Of a stretch of DNA of 52,264 nt, positions 41,724 through 50,771 are shown piece after piece. Both the position numbers and the translations under genes were made by a program. Every line of letters begins with the position of its first letter. The first letter of the stretch is position 1. Origin of the DNA: an uncultured Gammaproteobacteria bacterium (GTDB taxonomy: Bacteria; Pseudomonadota; Gammaproteobacteria; Berkiellales; Berkiellaceae); the NCBI GenBank assembly GCA_902826485.1, contig CADEEZ010000007.1:1-52264 (forward strand). Reading direction: 5' to 3'. The notes under the pieces are model-generated. The model searched no databases and was not told the DNA's origin. It saw only the letters and a program-made list of their open reading frames with translations.

Positions 41724-42947
41724 TTAACTGCTTTCTTCTTCTTTTTCTTTAGGATCAAATCTATCCAAAAGCTTAAATAACATAGGATTTATAAAAATAG
41801 AAATAATGGCAGCAGCAATAATAATGTCTTGCGCTTCTTCAGATAAAATTTTCAATTTTAAACCCAAATCTGCCAAAATAAATGAAAATTCGCCTATTTG
41901 GGCCAAACTCACTGAAATGGTGATAGCTGTATATTGAGGATATCGAAAGGTAAGCATAATAAGATAAGCTGCAATGGATTTGCCCAATATAATAATGCTT
42001 ACTGTTGCTAACAAAAGCACAGGTTTGGCTATTAAAATATTGGGATTTAATAACATACCCATCGAAACAAAAAATAACACCGCAAAGGCATCTCTTAAGG
42101 GCAGCGTTTCTTGGGCTGCGCGATGACTGAGCTCTGATTCACTTAAAATCATGCCAGCAAAGAATGCCCCTATCGCAAACGATACACCGAAAAGTTTAGC
42201 GGCACCAAAAGCAACACAGAGTGCTATCGCTAAAACTGCAAGCCGAAATAACTCACTGGATTTGGTTTCTTCTGTTATTTTTAATAACCAGGGAATGATA
42301 CGCCTTCCCACAACCAAAATTAACGTAAAAAAAGCAATAATTTTAAATAAGGTAAAACCCAATGTAATAATGAGATTACTGCTGTTGAAAAGCGCTTCTG
42401 TGGAATCCACCCCTTTTTGATTTAATACGGCTGCAATAGCCGGTAAAAAAACCAGGGCAATCACCACAAAAAGATCTTCTATAATAAGCCAACCAACTGC
42501 AATTCGTCCTCTAAGGGTTTTGAGCAAATCATATTCTTCAAAAGCGCGTAAAAGCACCACCGTACTGGCAACAGATAAGGCAAGCCCAAAGATGATCCCT
42601 TCTGCCATTGACCAACCTAGATATTGCGTGAACGCCCATCCCATTAAAGTCGCAATGGCAATTTGGCAAAGTGCCCCCGTAATCGCAATGGTTTTGACTT
42701 TTAAAAGATCGTTCCAAGAAAAATGTAAACCCACACCAAACATAAGCAAGATAACGCCAATTTCTGCCAATTGATGACTTAAGTTTGGATCTGCAGTGTA
42801 TCCTGGTGTAGCAGGGCCTAGCAGAACCCCTGCCAATAGATACCCGACAATGGGAGATAAGCGAAAATAATTAGCTATCATGCCAAATAAGTAAGCGAGT
42901 CCAAAACCTGCTACAATCATGGTGACAAGCGGCATCGAATGTTCCAT
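41724..42947 (-). CDS. CPA2 cation/proton antiporter, YbaL-like, without RCK domain
   Basis: 407 residues with about 12 transmembrane helices. The N-terminus VTMIVAGFGLAYLFGMIANYF, then LSPIVGYLLAGVLLGPATPG, GVILLMFGVGLHFS, SVASTVVLLRAFEEYDLL and GWLIIEDLFVVIALVFLP match E. coli YbaL. YbaL has about 560 residues with a C-terminal NAD-binding TrkA/RCK domain; here the protein stops after the membrane part (FDPKEKEEESS). No remnant of the RCK domain is seen in the 70 bp downstream. Potassium or proton exchange is likely but regulation would differ. Confidence 0.85.
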   Translation of the reverse strand: MEHSMPLVTMIVAGFGLAYLFGMIANYFRLSPIVGYLLAGVLLGPATPGYTADPNLSHQLAEIGVILLMFGVGLHFSWNDLLKVKTIAITGALCQIAIATLMGWAFTQYLGWSMAEGIIFGLALSVASTVVLLRAFEEYDLLKTLRGRIAVGWLIIEDLFVVIALVFLPAIAAVLNQKGVDSTEALFNSSNLIITLGFTLFKIIAFFTLILVVGRRIIPWLLKITEETKSSELFRLAVLAIALCVAFGAAKLFGVSFAIGAFFAGMILSESELSHRAAQETLPLRDAFAVLFFVSMGMLLNPNILIAKPVLLLATVSIIILGKSIAAYLIMLTFRYPQYTAITISVSLAQIGEFSFILADLGLKLKILSEEAQDIIIAAAIISIFINPMLFKLLDRFDPKEKEEESS

Positions 42948-43024
42948 TGAGCTCCGTCCTGGAAGTGCTGATTTATATAGTATGGTAAATCATTAATTTT
43001 TTATCAAGACAAGAAAATCTAAAC

Positions 43025-44134
43025 ATGAAAGTCCTCATTCTTGGTGGGTATGGAAATTTTGGTAAACGAATTTCACTGGCCCTAGCACAAGATAACATTA
43101 GCATTATTATTTCAGGCAGAAATCAGCTCAAAGCCAATGCATTCGCCAATGAAATAAAAACTCGTTACCCCTCAAGTTCTGTTCAAACAAGTATTTTTGA
43201 TGTAAATGGCAATTTTAAAGAATATTGTGAGCAGTTAAGCCCTTTTATCGTCATTAATACCTGTGGCCCATTTCAACTCACCGATTATCATATTGCCAAA
43301 ATTTGCATAGAATTAAAAATACATTATATTGATTTATCCGATGGGCGCGATTTCGTCAATGGCATAACAGAATTAGATGCGTTGGCAAAAGAACAAGATG
43401 TATTAGTTGTAAGTGGAGCGAGCACCGTTCCAGGATTATCTTCTGCAGTACTCGACGAATATCGACACAAATTTTCAGTGATACAATCTTTGAAATATGG
43501 GATCACCCCGGGCCAAAAAGCCCCTCGCGGATTGGCCACAACCCAATCTATTCTCACTTATTTAGGCAAGCCGTTAAAATCCTATCCAAATCCTGACAAA
43601 AAGCCTGTTCATTACGGTTGGCAAGATAATTATCAACAAACGTATCCCGCGTTAGGTAAACGCTGGATGGCTAATTGTGATATACCCGATTTAGACTTAT
43701 TCCCCAAGCTTTATGGCCTCGAGTCTATTCAGTTTTCTGCCGGCATGGAAAATGCTTTTCTACATTTATCTATGGGATTTGTATCTTGGTTAGTGCGTTT
43801 AGGCCTACCTTTAGATCTGGTTAAGCATGCACCGTTTTTATTAAATGTCAGTCATTGGTTCGATAGCTTTGGCACAGATGAAGGTGGCATGCATATGATC
43901 ATGCAAGGCAAAGATCTTGTAGGTAAACCTAAAACAATAGAATGGTATATTATTGCAAAAGAGGGACATGGACCGCAGATCCCTTGTATTCCCAGCATTG
44001 TGTTAGCTAAAAAATTAATTGCACAAACATGTACAACGCGAGGCGCACTTCCTTGTGCTGCTTTAATCAGTTTGGCAGAATATATGAATGAACTAAAAAA
44101 TCTGTCTATTTTTTACTATCACATCGAACGGTAA
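43025..44134 (+). CDS. Saccharopine-dehydrogenase-like NAD(P) oxidoreductase
   Basis: 369 residues. A Rossmann motif ILGGYGNFGKRISLALA opens the protein, followed by VINTCGPFQLTDYHIAKIC, IHYIDLSDGRDFVNGI and VVSGASTVPGLSSAVLD, typical of the saccharopine-dehydrogenase/homospermidine-synthase-like NAD-binding family. The second part holds a hydrophobic segment near residues 250-280. Substrate unknown. Convergent with the next gene, overlapping by 29 bp. Confidence 0.8.
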   Translation: MKVLILGGYGNFGKRISLALAQDNISIIISGRNQLKANAFANEIKTRYPSSSVQTSIFDVNGNFKEYCEQLSPFIVINTCGPFQLTDYHIAKICIELKIHYIDLSDGRDFVNGITELDALAKEQDVLVVSGASTVPGLSSAVLDEYRHKFSVIQSLKYGITPGQKAPRGLATTQSILTYLGKPLKSYPNPDKKPVHYGWQDNYQQTYPALGKRWMANCDIPDLDLFPKLYGLESIQFSAGMENAFLHLSMGFVSWLVRLGLPLDLVKHAPFLLNVSHWFDSFGTDEGGMHMIMQGKDLVGKPKTIEWYIIAKEGHGPQIPCIPSIVLAKKLIAQTCTTRGALPCAALISLAEYMNELKNLSIFYYHIER

Positions 44135-44990
44135 TCACATCCGATACGGGTCTTTCACCAAAAAAATGAGGCTGAGAATTAACCACTTTTCCTTGCACCA
44201 CCATGGTAGACGATTTGCCCCCATCAAGATTTAAAGCATGAACGCAATTTTGTGTTTTTAAATAATCAGTGAGTTCATTCATGGTTAAGCCATTTCTAAA
44301 GCCTAGATTCCAGCTTAGCCAATCGCCGCCTTCAACCACCACCAGCAAGAATTTATTTTGATTATCCATACACACTGCGGTTCTGGCGTAACGTCGAGTT
44401 AAAAAACTTTCAAGCACGGCTTCAGGAGCCGGATCCAACGCTTCACCATTATAAATTAATAAAGGGGCTCCCCCTACAACATACATCTGCTTTTCCCACC
44501 ACAAACTTTTATCTTGAAGATCAGAAACGATATGCCCCTTATTATCGCGTTTTAATCTATCAAATTTAAAAGAGTCTGCACGCTTCGTCCAACCTATTAC
44601 GCCGCGATTTTTTTTAGGTTTTTGTATCCAATGAGGATGGTGCTTAAAGGCACCAGCGGGCGTGCCATCCTTTAGAAAATACCCAGCATTTATGGCTATG
44701 TCAGCATTTTCACGCTGTGCAATAACGCTTGGCTTTTCTAACCCGTTAGCAGCCGCCCTAACCGATGACACCGTTGCTTTATCGGGATCGACTTTAACAA
44801 CGAATATTCTTTTCCCCAGATAAGAATCTCTTTTAAAATAAATGCCATTTTCTATAGTCTCAGGTTCAGAAGGTGTGTTTTGTTGTAGGGTAGAGCACCC
44901 TGCTAAAAGAAATAACAATAAACTGCAAAATATTAATGCAATCTTGGATTGATAATACGAGATATCTTTAATTTGAATGTTATCTAACAT
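44106..44990 (-). CDS. Phosphodiester-glycosidase (NAGPA/DUF2233) domain lipoprotein
   Basis: 294 residues, with hydrophobic LIFCSLLLFLLAGC as lipoprotein signal. The NAGPA-like domain has ADIAINAGYFLKDGTPAG, ARTAVCMDNQNKFLLVVVEG, ALNLDGGKSSTMVVQG and ERPVSDVITV, the signature around its active site. Family members cleave GlcNAc-phosphodiesters or related bonds, usually in cell-envelope polymers. The start at 44990 has a rather long N-region; a downstream start is possible. Confidence 0.82.
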   Translation of the reverse strand: MLDNIQIKDISYYQSKIALIFCSLLLFLLAGCSTLQQNTPSEPETIENGIYFKRDSYLGKRIFVVKVDPDKATVSSVRAAANGLEKPSVIAQRENADIAINAGYFLKDGTPAGAFKHHPHWIQKPKKNRGVIGWTKRADSFKFDRLKRDNKGHIVSDLQDKSLWWEKQMYVVGGAPLLIYNGEALDPAPEAVLESFLTRRYARTAVCMDNQNKFLLVVVEGGDWLSWNLGFRNGLTMNELTDYLKTQNCVHALNLDGGKSSTMVVQGKVVNSQPHFFGERPVSDVITVRCDSKK

Positions 44991-45106
44991 ATTTTAACTA
45001 CATATAATAATAAAGTAGTTAATTTAACTTAATTGACTCAACTCATCAAGTTTTTAAGCTTTTTCTTTATTTTTAAACAGTTTAGATCTTAGTATGTACG
45101 CTTGAA

Positions 45107-46177
45107 TCAGTTTATTGATTTTCTATTCAAGTTAGTTTTTTTATCGTCGTCTTCTTCCTCTAGACTTATTTTTTCAAGTTCTTGTGTTAATGCATCAACA
45201 GCAGATGTTTTTTTATCACTCATTTTACTATTTGAAAAAATCAGTACGGGTATTTTTTTTTGCTCTTTAAATTTTAATATTTCATCCAAGTCATTTTCTA
45301 TGCGATGGTTGTACCAAGAAGGAAAATCACATTGTAAAAGCAATACCGTTTGATAAATTTCAAAAATACGTTGAACTAAATCTCTAGGGAAAGCAATATT
45401 AGCTGAACCTAAAAATGGGCTATCCGGATATATTGTCATAGAAGGTATAAAAATATCGAATATATTTTTTTTATATAATAATATACTGTGTTTTAAATTA
45501 TGGACAAAGCCAATGCGGCGTATTTCAAATGCAAAAGTATTCCTTTGTATAGGTGACATAGCACATAGAAGACGATTTAAAATTTCGTTGTAAATATTGT
45601 CGTTAGCATATCTAATAGCCGTTTTATTGCCTCTATCAGCGAGACTTAAGTCAGCACCCTTTTGAATCAAAATCTCGACCATAACCATACTGCAATTTCT
45701 TACCGCATGTATAAGTGGTGTTCTACCAAAATTATCTGGCAAATTTATCTTCGAATTATTTTCAATTAAAACCTGTATGTTTACTGCTGCATAAGCATTT
45801 ATGGCATATATCAGGGCAGTCCATCCCTGAGTATCTGCTTCATTTACTTCAGCACCATTTTTAATTAACGTTTCCAGAATAACCGAGCCATCTTGAATAG
45901 CCGCCCTCATTAGGGCAGTTTCGCCTTTCCCATCTTTTGCATTTACATCGGCACCTTTTTGAATTAGCATCTCAATGTACTCTATCTCAACGTAGCTTAA
46001 AATAGCCCACATAAGCACCGTTATACCCTCATCATCTTCTGTGTTTACGTCGGCGCCCGCATTAATGAGCAGTTTCATTGCAGTTTGCTCCCCCCTTAAG
46101 GCTGCATTTAATAATTTTGTATTAAGCTGTTCTTGAGTTAACCCTAGGTAAGGGTTGAACCTATTACTTGTATCCAT
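45107..46177 (-). CDS. Ankyrin-repeat protein, candidate effector
   Basis: 356 residues. About six ankyrin repeats (residues 15-205), with typical ALMRAAIQDGSVILETLI and GADVNAKDGKGETALM units. The second half (205-356) is a separate region with an acidic, Lys-rich tail (ISLEEEDDDKKTNLNRKS). No signal peptide, so the protein would stay in the cytosol or be secreted by a type IV system. Ankyrin proteins are common effectors in Legionella, Coxiella and their relatives. GAGGGGG gives a good ribosome site for ATG 46177. Confidence 0.88.
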   Translation of the reverse strand: MDTSNRFNPYLGLTQEQLNTKLLNAALRGEQTAMKLLINAGADVNTEDDEGITVLMWAILSYVEIEYIEMLIQKGADVNAKDGKGETALMRAAIQDGSVILETLIKNGAEVNEADTQGWTALIYAINAYAAVNIQVLIENNSKINLPDNFGRTPLIHAVRNCSMVMVEILIQKGADLSLADRGNKTAIRYANDNIYNEILNRLLCAMSPIQRNTFAFEIRRIGFVHNLKHSILLYKKNIFDIFIPSMTIYPDSPFLGSANIAFPRDLVQRIFEIYQTVLLLQCDFPSWYNHRIENDLDEILKFKEQKKIPVLIFSNSKMSDKKTSAVDALTQELEKISLEEEDDDKKTNLNRKSIN

Positions 46178-46327
46178 TAAAGTGCCCCCTCATTTAAATT
46201 TATTTAATAATACAATCTGCTGGCATTACAAACAGCTGATGTTACCCTAAACAGTAACTTAAATATTTATTATTAACTATCCTCTTTGTATATACTTTTC
46301 TTATTATATAATCCGCAGGGGGTTTTT

Positions 46328-46687
46328 ATGCGTTATGTAGATGGTTTTGTAGTGCCGGTTCCTAAGAAAAAATTAGCTGAATATAAAAAAATGGCTACTA
46401 AAGCCTCAAAAATCTGGATGGAATACGGCGCACTTGAATACGTTGAATGCGTAGCCGATGATGTAAAACCTGGTAAACATACTTCGTTCCCCCAGAGCGT
46501 TAAGCTCAAAACAGGTGAAATTGTTATCTTTTCTTATATTGTATATAAATCTCGTGCACAGCGTGACAAGATTAATAAACAAGTGATGAATGATGAACGT
46601 GTAAAAAAACTATGTAACCCTAAAAATATGCCTTTTGATGGCAAACGTATGTTTTGGGGTGGATTTAAGGTTATTGTTCAAAAATAA
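46328..46687 (+). CDS. DUF1428 family protein (YbaA-like)
   Basis: 119 residues from ATG 46328 after GGGGG; the frame is open to 46286 but without support. MRYVDGFVVPVPKKKLAEYKKMA, WMEYGALEYVECVADDV and VKLKTGEIVIFSYIVYKSRAQRD are conserved in DUF1428 proteins, small dimeric alpha/beta-barrel proteins of unknown function. The end overlaps the convergent permease gene by 17 bp. Confidence 0.88.
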   Translation: MRYVDGFVVPVPKKKLAEYKKMATKASKIWMEYGALEYVECVADDVKPGKHTSFPQSVKLKTGEIVIFSYIVYKSRAQRDKINKQVMNDERVKKLCNPKNMPFDGKRMFWGGFKVIVQK

Positions 46688-47891
46688 AACTCACCAGCTG
46701 TCCCAATAAAAATAAACTGCTGAGTATGACGCCCACAAGAGGAAACAGGATTGAATTAAATCCTGTGAGGCCATAATCTTTATCTTTATGTTTTATCCTC
46801 AGTAAAGAAGCATTCACAAGTATAAAAATACAAATTAATATACCACTTGTGGCTTGAGCCAACGTTTCAATTGGCAGCACTAATGCCATACCTATCACAA
46901 CGATAACGATTGCCAACGTAGCAAAATGGGGCGTTTGGGTCCAGGCATGTACATTTCCAAATAATTTAGGCGCTTTCTTTTGACGGGCCAGACCATATAA
47001 TACCCTCGAGGACATCACAATTTGCAGTAAAATCCCATTGACGATCGCGATTAAACTAATGGTACTTATCAAGTGTGTGGAATAACCTTCTTGTTTAAAC
47101 ACCAAGGCAAAAGGTGCTTTGCTTGCCGCCAATTGAGCCGCAGGAACTGCCGCGACAACACTGACAGATACGAGCAAGTAAACCATCGTAACAATGAGCA
47201 TGACGGTTAATATTGCATAGGGCATTGTTTTATGAGGGTTTTTTACTTCTTCTGCCACATTGACCATATCTTCGAAACCAATGAAAGCATAAAAAGCGAT
47301 GAATGATCCTGAAAGAATGCCGGACAAATGAGTTAAAGAAAATTCAGGAATCATCGCACCCCAATTGTTAAACTCCACCACTTTTTCACTACAAACAGTC
47401 ATGACGAAGATCAACCCTGCTATTTCAATTAAAGTAATAATGGCACTTACAATAGCCGATTCTGTTATACCCCAAAATGCAATTAATCCAATAATGCCGA
47501 CTATGCCTACGATAGATATCCAATCTGCCACGCTAAAAAAAGTTTGTAGATAACCTGTAAATCCATTGGCCAATGCCCCACAAGAAACGGTTGCAGTGAG
47601 TACGATGAGCCATCCAGTTACAATCGAGAGCCATTTTTTATGAAACGCTTTTTGAACATAAAAAGCTTCAGCCCCGCTCACCGGATATTTCTGACTGAGT
47701 TGAGCATAAGAAATGGCAGTAAAAAAAGCGATGAACGAAGCCAATAAAAAAGCCCAGGGTGTGCTCATGTCGGCGTGTTTAGCCACTTTGCCAATTAGGG
47801 CATAAATCCCTGCGCCTAAAATCGTCCCAAGACCATAAAATATAATTAACATAGGGCCCAAAGAACGTTTGAGCTTAGTTTTATTTTGCAT
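46671..47891 (-). CDS. APC-family amino-acid permease
   Basis: 406 residues with about 11 transmembrane helices. GLGTILGAGIYALIGKVA is the conserved first unwound helix of the APC fold. FFTAISYAQLSQKYPVSGAEAFYV and GFEDMVNVAEEVKNPHKTMP also match cationic and other amino-acid transporters. The substrate cannot be told from sequence. Shorter than many (about 430-500) because the C-terminal helices are few. Confidence 0.87.
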   Translation of the reverse strand: MQNKTKLKRSLGPMLIIFYGLGTILGAGIYALIGKVAKHADMSTPWAFLLASFIAFFTAISYAQLSQKYPVSGAEAFYVQKAFHKKWLSIVTGWLIVLTATVSCGALANGFTGYLQTFFSVADWISIVGIVGIIGLIAFWGITESAIVSAIITLIEIAGLIFVMTVCSEKVVEFNNWGAMIPEFSLTHLSGILSGSFIAFYAFIGFEDMVNVAEEVKNPHKTMPYAILTVMLIVTMVYLLVSVSVVAAVPAAQLAASKAPFALVFKQEGYSTHLISTISLIAIVNGILLQIVMSSRVLYGLARQKKAPKLFGNVHAWTQTPHFATLAIVIVVIGMALVLPIETLAQATSGILICIFILVNASLLRIKHKDKDYGLTGFNSILFPLVGVILSSLFLLGQLVSFIFEQ

Positions 47892-48090
47892 GTTAAAAAA
47901 CCTTACAAGATCCGCCTAATTATCTCTATTTTAATACAACAAGCTTCAGCTCGCTTTTTTTAGTCACTTTTAGGCTATTTAAGGTCTAAAACATAGACAT
48001 TTTGTGAAATATATTCTTTAATATCTGCTTTAGAAAATCTCTTGCAGGCGCTAAGCTTGCCCTCTTCACTTTATTAAGATAGGCTACTAA

Positions 48091-49353
48091 ATGTCAAGCT
48101 GTGGACTAGATTTTGGTACCAGTAATTCAACGCTGGCCACCTCTCAAAATTCTCAAACTTCCCTGGTCGCGTTGGATGGTAAATCGCCTATCTTAAAGTC
48201 GGCTATTTTCTTTGATTCGGAAATAAAAGAGCACTTTATTGGCCAATATGGCATAGACCGATATCTAGAGGGTGGAAAAGGCAGATTAATGCTGTCTTTA
48301 AAAAGCATTTTAGGTTCGAGCTTAATAAATGAAAAAATTGCTGTTTGTGGAAAATGGATAACCTACAAAGACATTATCGGATTGGTTATCAAACATATAA
48401 AAAATACGGCTGAAACACAATTAAATACTGAGCTCACCCAAGTGGTATTAGGCCGGCCAGTGCGTTATCACGATACGAACGATGCAAGAGATAAATTAGC
48501 CCAAGATACCATGGCCCTTATCATGCAAGAACAAGGATTTAAAGAGGTTAGTTTTCAATTTGAACCCATCGCCGCAGCTTTAGATTATGAAAGCACGCTT
48601 AACAGTGAACAACTAGCCTTAATTATTGATTTGGGCGGCGGTACATCTGACTTTACCATTATTAGGCTAAACAATAAAAATACGTCTACCAATCGAAAAT
48701 CAGACATTCTTGCTAATGGGGGTATACATATAGGGGGCACTAATTTTGATAAAGACTTGAGCCTAGGGGCCATTATGCCCTTACTAGGTAAAGGGAGCAC
48801 GCTGAGAGGGCTAAACGGCGCTAAACTAGAAATGCCCATCTCGCTGTATTATGACTTAACGTCGTGGCATTTGTTAAATAATTTATATTCTAATCAAAAT
48901 ATAAATAATATTAAAAAATTATATTTAGCCTCTGAGCAAAAATTATTAATAAAACGTGCGATACACGTACTACAAAAACACTTAGGTCATTATTTACTCC
49001 AGGCAGCAGAAACATCTAAAATCAAACTCAGTGCTTCGTTGAGCGATAATATTGATATTTCTAAAGTTGAACATGATTTACATGTCTTGATTTCACGTGA
49101 TAATTTTGAAGCTTATTCTCATAATTTAATTAATGGCTTACAAAACACCATTCAAACCACGCTAACAACAGCGGGCATTCAGTCCAATCAAATTGACTCT
49201 GTTTTTTTAACCGGCGGAACCACTCAAATTCCAGCTGTGTATAACATGATTAAAGGCATTTTTACGAATTCACAGTTCGTTACCGGCGATATCTATGGCA
49301 GCGTAGGCAAAGGGTTAGCCATCGAAGCAGCGCGGTTATGGGGGCAGGATTAA
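48091..49353 (+). CDS. Hsp70-family protein, YegD-like
   Basis: 420 residues. Actin-like ATPase motifs: CGLDFGTSNSTLA (phosphate 1), VVLGRPVRYHD, EPIAAALDYE, LIIDLGGGTSDFTII (phosphate 2), GGTNFDKDLS and VFLTGGTTQIPAVYN (adenosine). E. coli YegD has about 450 residues and the same layout without the classic substrate-binding domain. Its exact role is unknown. AGG precedes ATG. Confidence 0.88.
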   Translation: MSSCGLDFGTSNSTLATSQNSQTSLVALDGKSPILKSAIFFDSEIKEHFIGQYGIDRYLEGGKGRLMLSLKSILGSSLINEKIAVCGKWITYKDIIGLVIKHIKNTAETQLNTELTQVVLGRPVRYHDTNDARDKLAQDTMALIMQEQGFKEVSFQFEPIAAALDYESTLNSEQLALIIDLGGGTSDFTIIRLNNKNTSTNRKSDILANGGIHIGGTNFDKDLSLGAIMPLLGKGSTLRGLNGAKLEMPISLYYDLTSWHLLNNLYSNQNINNIKKLYLASEQKLLIKRAIHVLQKHLGHYLLQAAETSKIKLSASLSDNIDISKVEHDLHVLISRDNFEAYSHNLINGLQNTIQTTLTTAGIQSNQIDSVFLTGGTTQIPAVYNMIKGIFTNSQFVTGDIYGSVGKGLAIEAARLWGQD

Positions 49354-49405
49354 TTAGAATATGCACATAATCTTAAAGCATATGCCCCTAACAAACACTC
49401 CACTG

Positions 49406-49520
49406 CACGACCACTGGTCGCATAATACTATCCCTCTTTGAGCAAAATAGTTAGAATATTCACTACCTTATAACTTTGTTAATTAACTTATACTACTCGG
49501 GCAGTGCAGGAGAAATTTTT
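49406..49520 (+). promoter_or_regulatory. Conserved upstream block of LRR gene 1
   Basis: This 115-bp block recurs at 50657 and 52031. It has the dyad CGACCA-N-TGGTCG (49408-49420), an A/T-rich stretch, the palindrome GTTAATTAAC (49478-49487) and the ribosome site AGGAG (49508-49512). The block is kept in all copies, including the dyad, so it probably holds the promoter and an operator. Sequence before it is unrelated among copy 1 and the others. Confidence 0.6.
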
Positions 49521-50597
49521 ATGACCGACCTTACCTCTATTATAAATGAAATCAATAGCCCTCCTCCCTCCTCTATGCTTTTGCAAGCCCCCAGTGAGCT
49601 TAGAGAAGTTATTGCTAGCTATTTTGGCCATTTTGATAATGCATGGATTCGTCAAAAGCAAGAAATTGATTATTTAACTGAACACCACCTTACCCTGATG
49701 CAAGAACATGCTCAGCTGCTTCAGCAAAATTCCACGCCATCGCTAGAATCACTTGAAGTGAGAGAATCGATTTTAGATAAAATTAATGGCGAAATTGTTA
49801 CCGCAAAAATTAATCTTAATGACACTAAGTTAAACTTAATGGACGCTCATATCACTCGCCTTCCTATCAGCCTTTTTCAGGCAAAGGGCTATCTTGATTT
49901 TTGGCAGAATTTAACCCACTTATACTGTAGCAACAACCGACTCACCACCCTGAACGTGCAAGGGCTGGCGGCGCTTAAACTGTTATGGTGCTCGCAAAAC
50001 CAACTCACCTCGCTGAATGTGCAAGGGCTGGCGCGACTTAAAGAGTTATTGTGCGACAACAACCAACTCACCACCCTGAACGTGCAAGGGCTGGCGCAAC
50101 TTAAAGGGTTATACTGCAGCGACAACCAACTCACCACCCTGAACGTGCAAAGGCTGATGGCGCTTCAAATATTGGACTGCGCGAACAACCCTTTGAAAAC
50201 TTTAATTTTAACGGGCGTTCATGCAGACGTAAAAAATAAGCATGCTGAACTAGAAAGAAGCCTACTGTTTCAGCAATTAAGTCAAGCGGATTCTAGTGAA
50301 GTGAGACAGGGTATTATTGCTAGACTGGGTGCGGATTATACCTATACAAACTACCTTATTTATTGTGGCCCCATTAGTGCTGCAAAGTTATTTTCTTCTG
50401 ACTCACTAAATGGAGTGTATAATTTTGCTTCAGCTGCTTTAACCCAAGCATCTACTTTCTTGCCTTCTTTTGGAGTCAATAATAACTCAGACAATCTTGA
50501 CCCAAGAAGAATGCGAGATAAAAATGAAATGCAATTGGATGAGGTTTCAGAAGAGTCTGATGGTGAACCAGAATTTAAGCGCGCTCGTAAAAGCTAA
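49521..50597 (+). CDS. Leucine-rich-repeat protein, copy 1 (five repeats)
   Basis: 358 residues from ATG 49521, 8 bases after AGGAG; an earlier start at 49476 lies in the conserved promoter block. The N-terminal part includes LREVIASYFGHFDNAWIRQ and a helix to about residue 105. Residues 134-238 are five 21-residue LRRs (pattern L..L.C..NQLT.LNVQGLA) encoded by near-identical 63-bp units at 49920-50234. A helical C-terminal part ends in an acidic stretch and a basic FKRARKS, which looks like a nuclear localisation signal. No enzyme domain follows the repeats. Host-directed effector is likely. Confidence 0.85.
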   Translation: MTDLTSIINEINSPPPSSMLLQAPSELREVIASYFGHFDNAWIRQKQEIDYLTEHHLTLMQEHAQLLQQNSTPSLESLEVRESILDKINGEIVTAKINLNDTKLNLMDAHITRLPISLFQAKGYLDFWQNLTHLYCSNNRLTTLNVQGLAALKLLWCSQNQLTSLNVQGLARLKELLCDNNQLTTLNVQGLAQLKGLYCSDNQLTTLNVQRLMALQILDCANNPLKTLILTGVHADVKNKHAELERSLLFQQLSQADSSEVRQGIIARLGADYTYTNYLIYCGPISAAKLFSSDSLNGVYNFASAALTQASTFLPSFGVNNNSDNLDPRRMRDKNEMQLDEVSEESDGEPEFKRARKS

Positions 50598-50616
50598 TTC
50601 GAGTGATTGTTGATAT

Positions 50617-50646
50617 TGCGCGCCAAGGAGGGTGTGTAAGCTTTTT
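50617..50646 (+). terminator. Terminator of LRR gene 1
   Basis: TGCGCGCC (50617-50624) pairs with GGTGTGTA (50631-50638) through three G-U pairs, loop AAGGAG, then AGC and five T. The matching copy at 51991 has TACACGCC, with A-U pairs in place of two G-U pairs: pairing is maintained though sequence differs. Confidence 0.7.
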
Positions 50647-50656
50647 ATCTCTGATA

Positions 50657-50771
50657 CACGACCACTGGTCGCATAATACTATCCCTCTTTGAGAAAAATA
50701 GTTAGAATATTCACTACCTTATAACTTTGTTAATTAACTTATACCGCTCGGACAGTGCAGGAGAAATTTTT
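50657..50771 (+). promoter_or_regulatory. Conserved upstream block of LRR gene 2
   Basis: Second copy of the 115-bp block: CGACCA-C-TGGTCG at 50659-50671, GTTAATTAAC at 50729-50738, and AGGAG before ATG 50772. It lies ten bases after the terminator T-tract of gene 1, so gene 2 has its own control. Confidence 0.6.
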
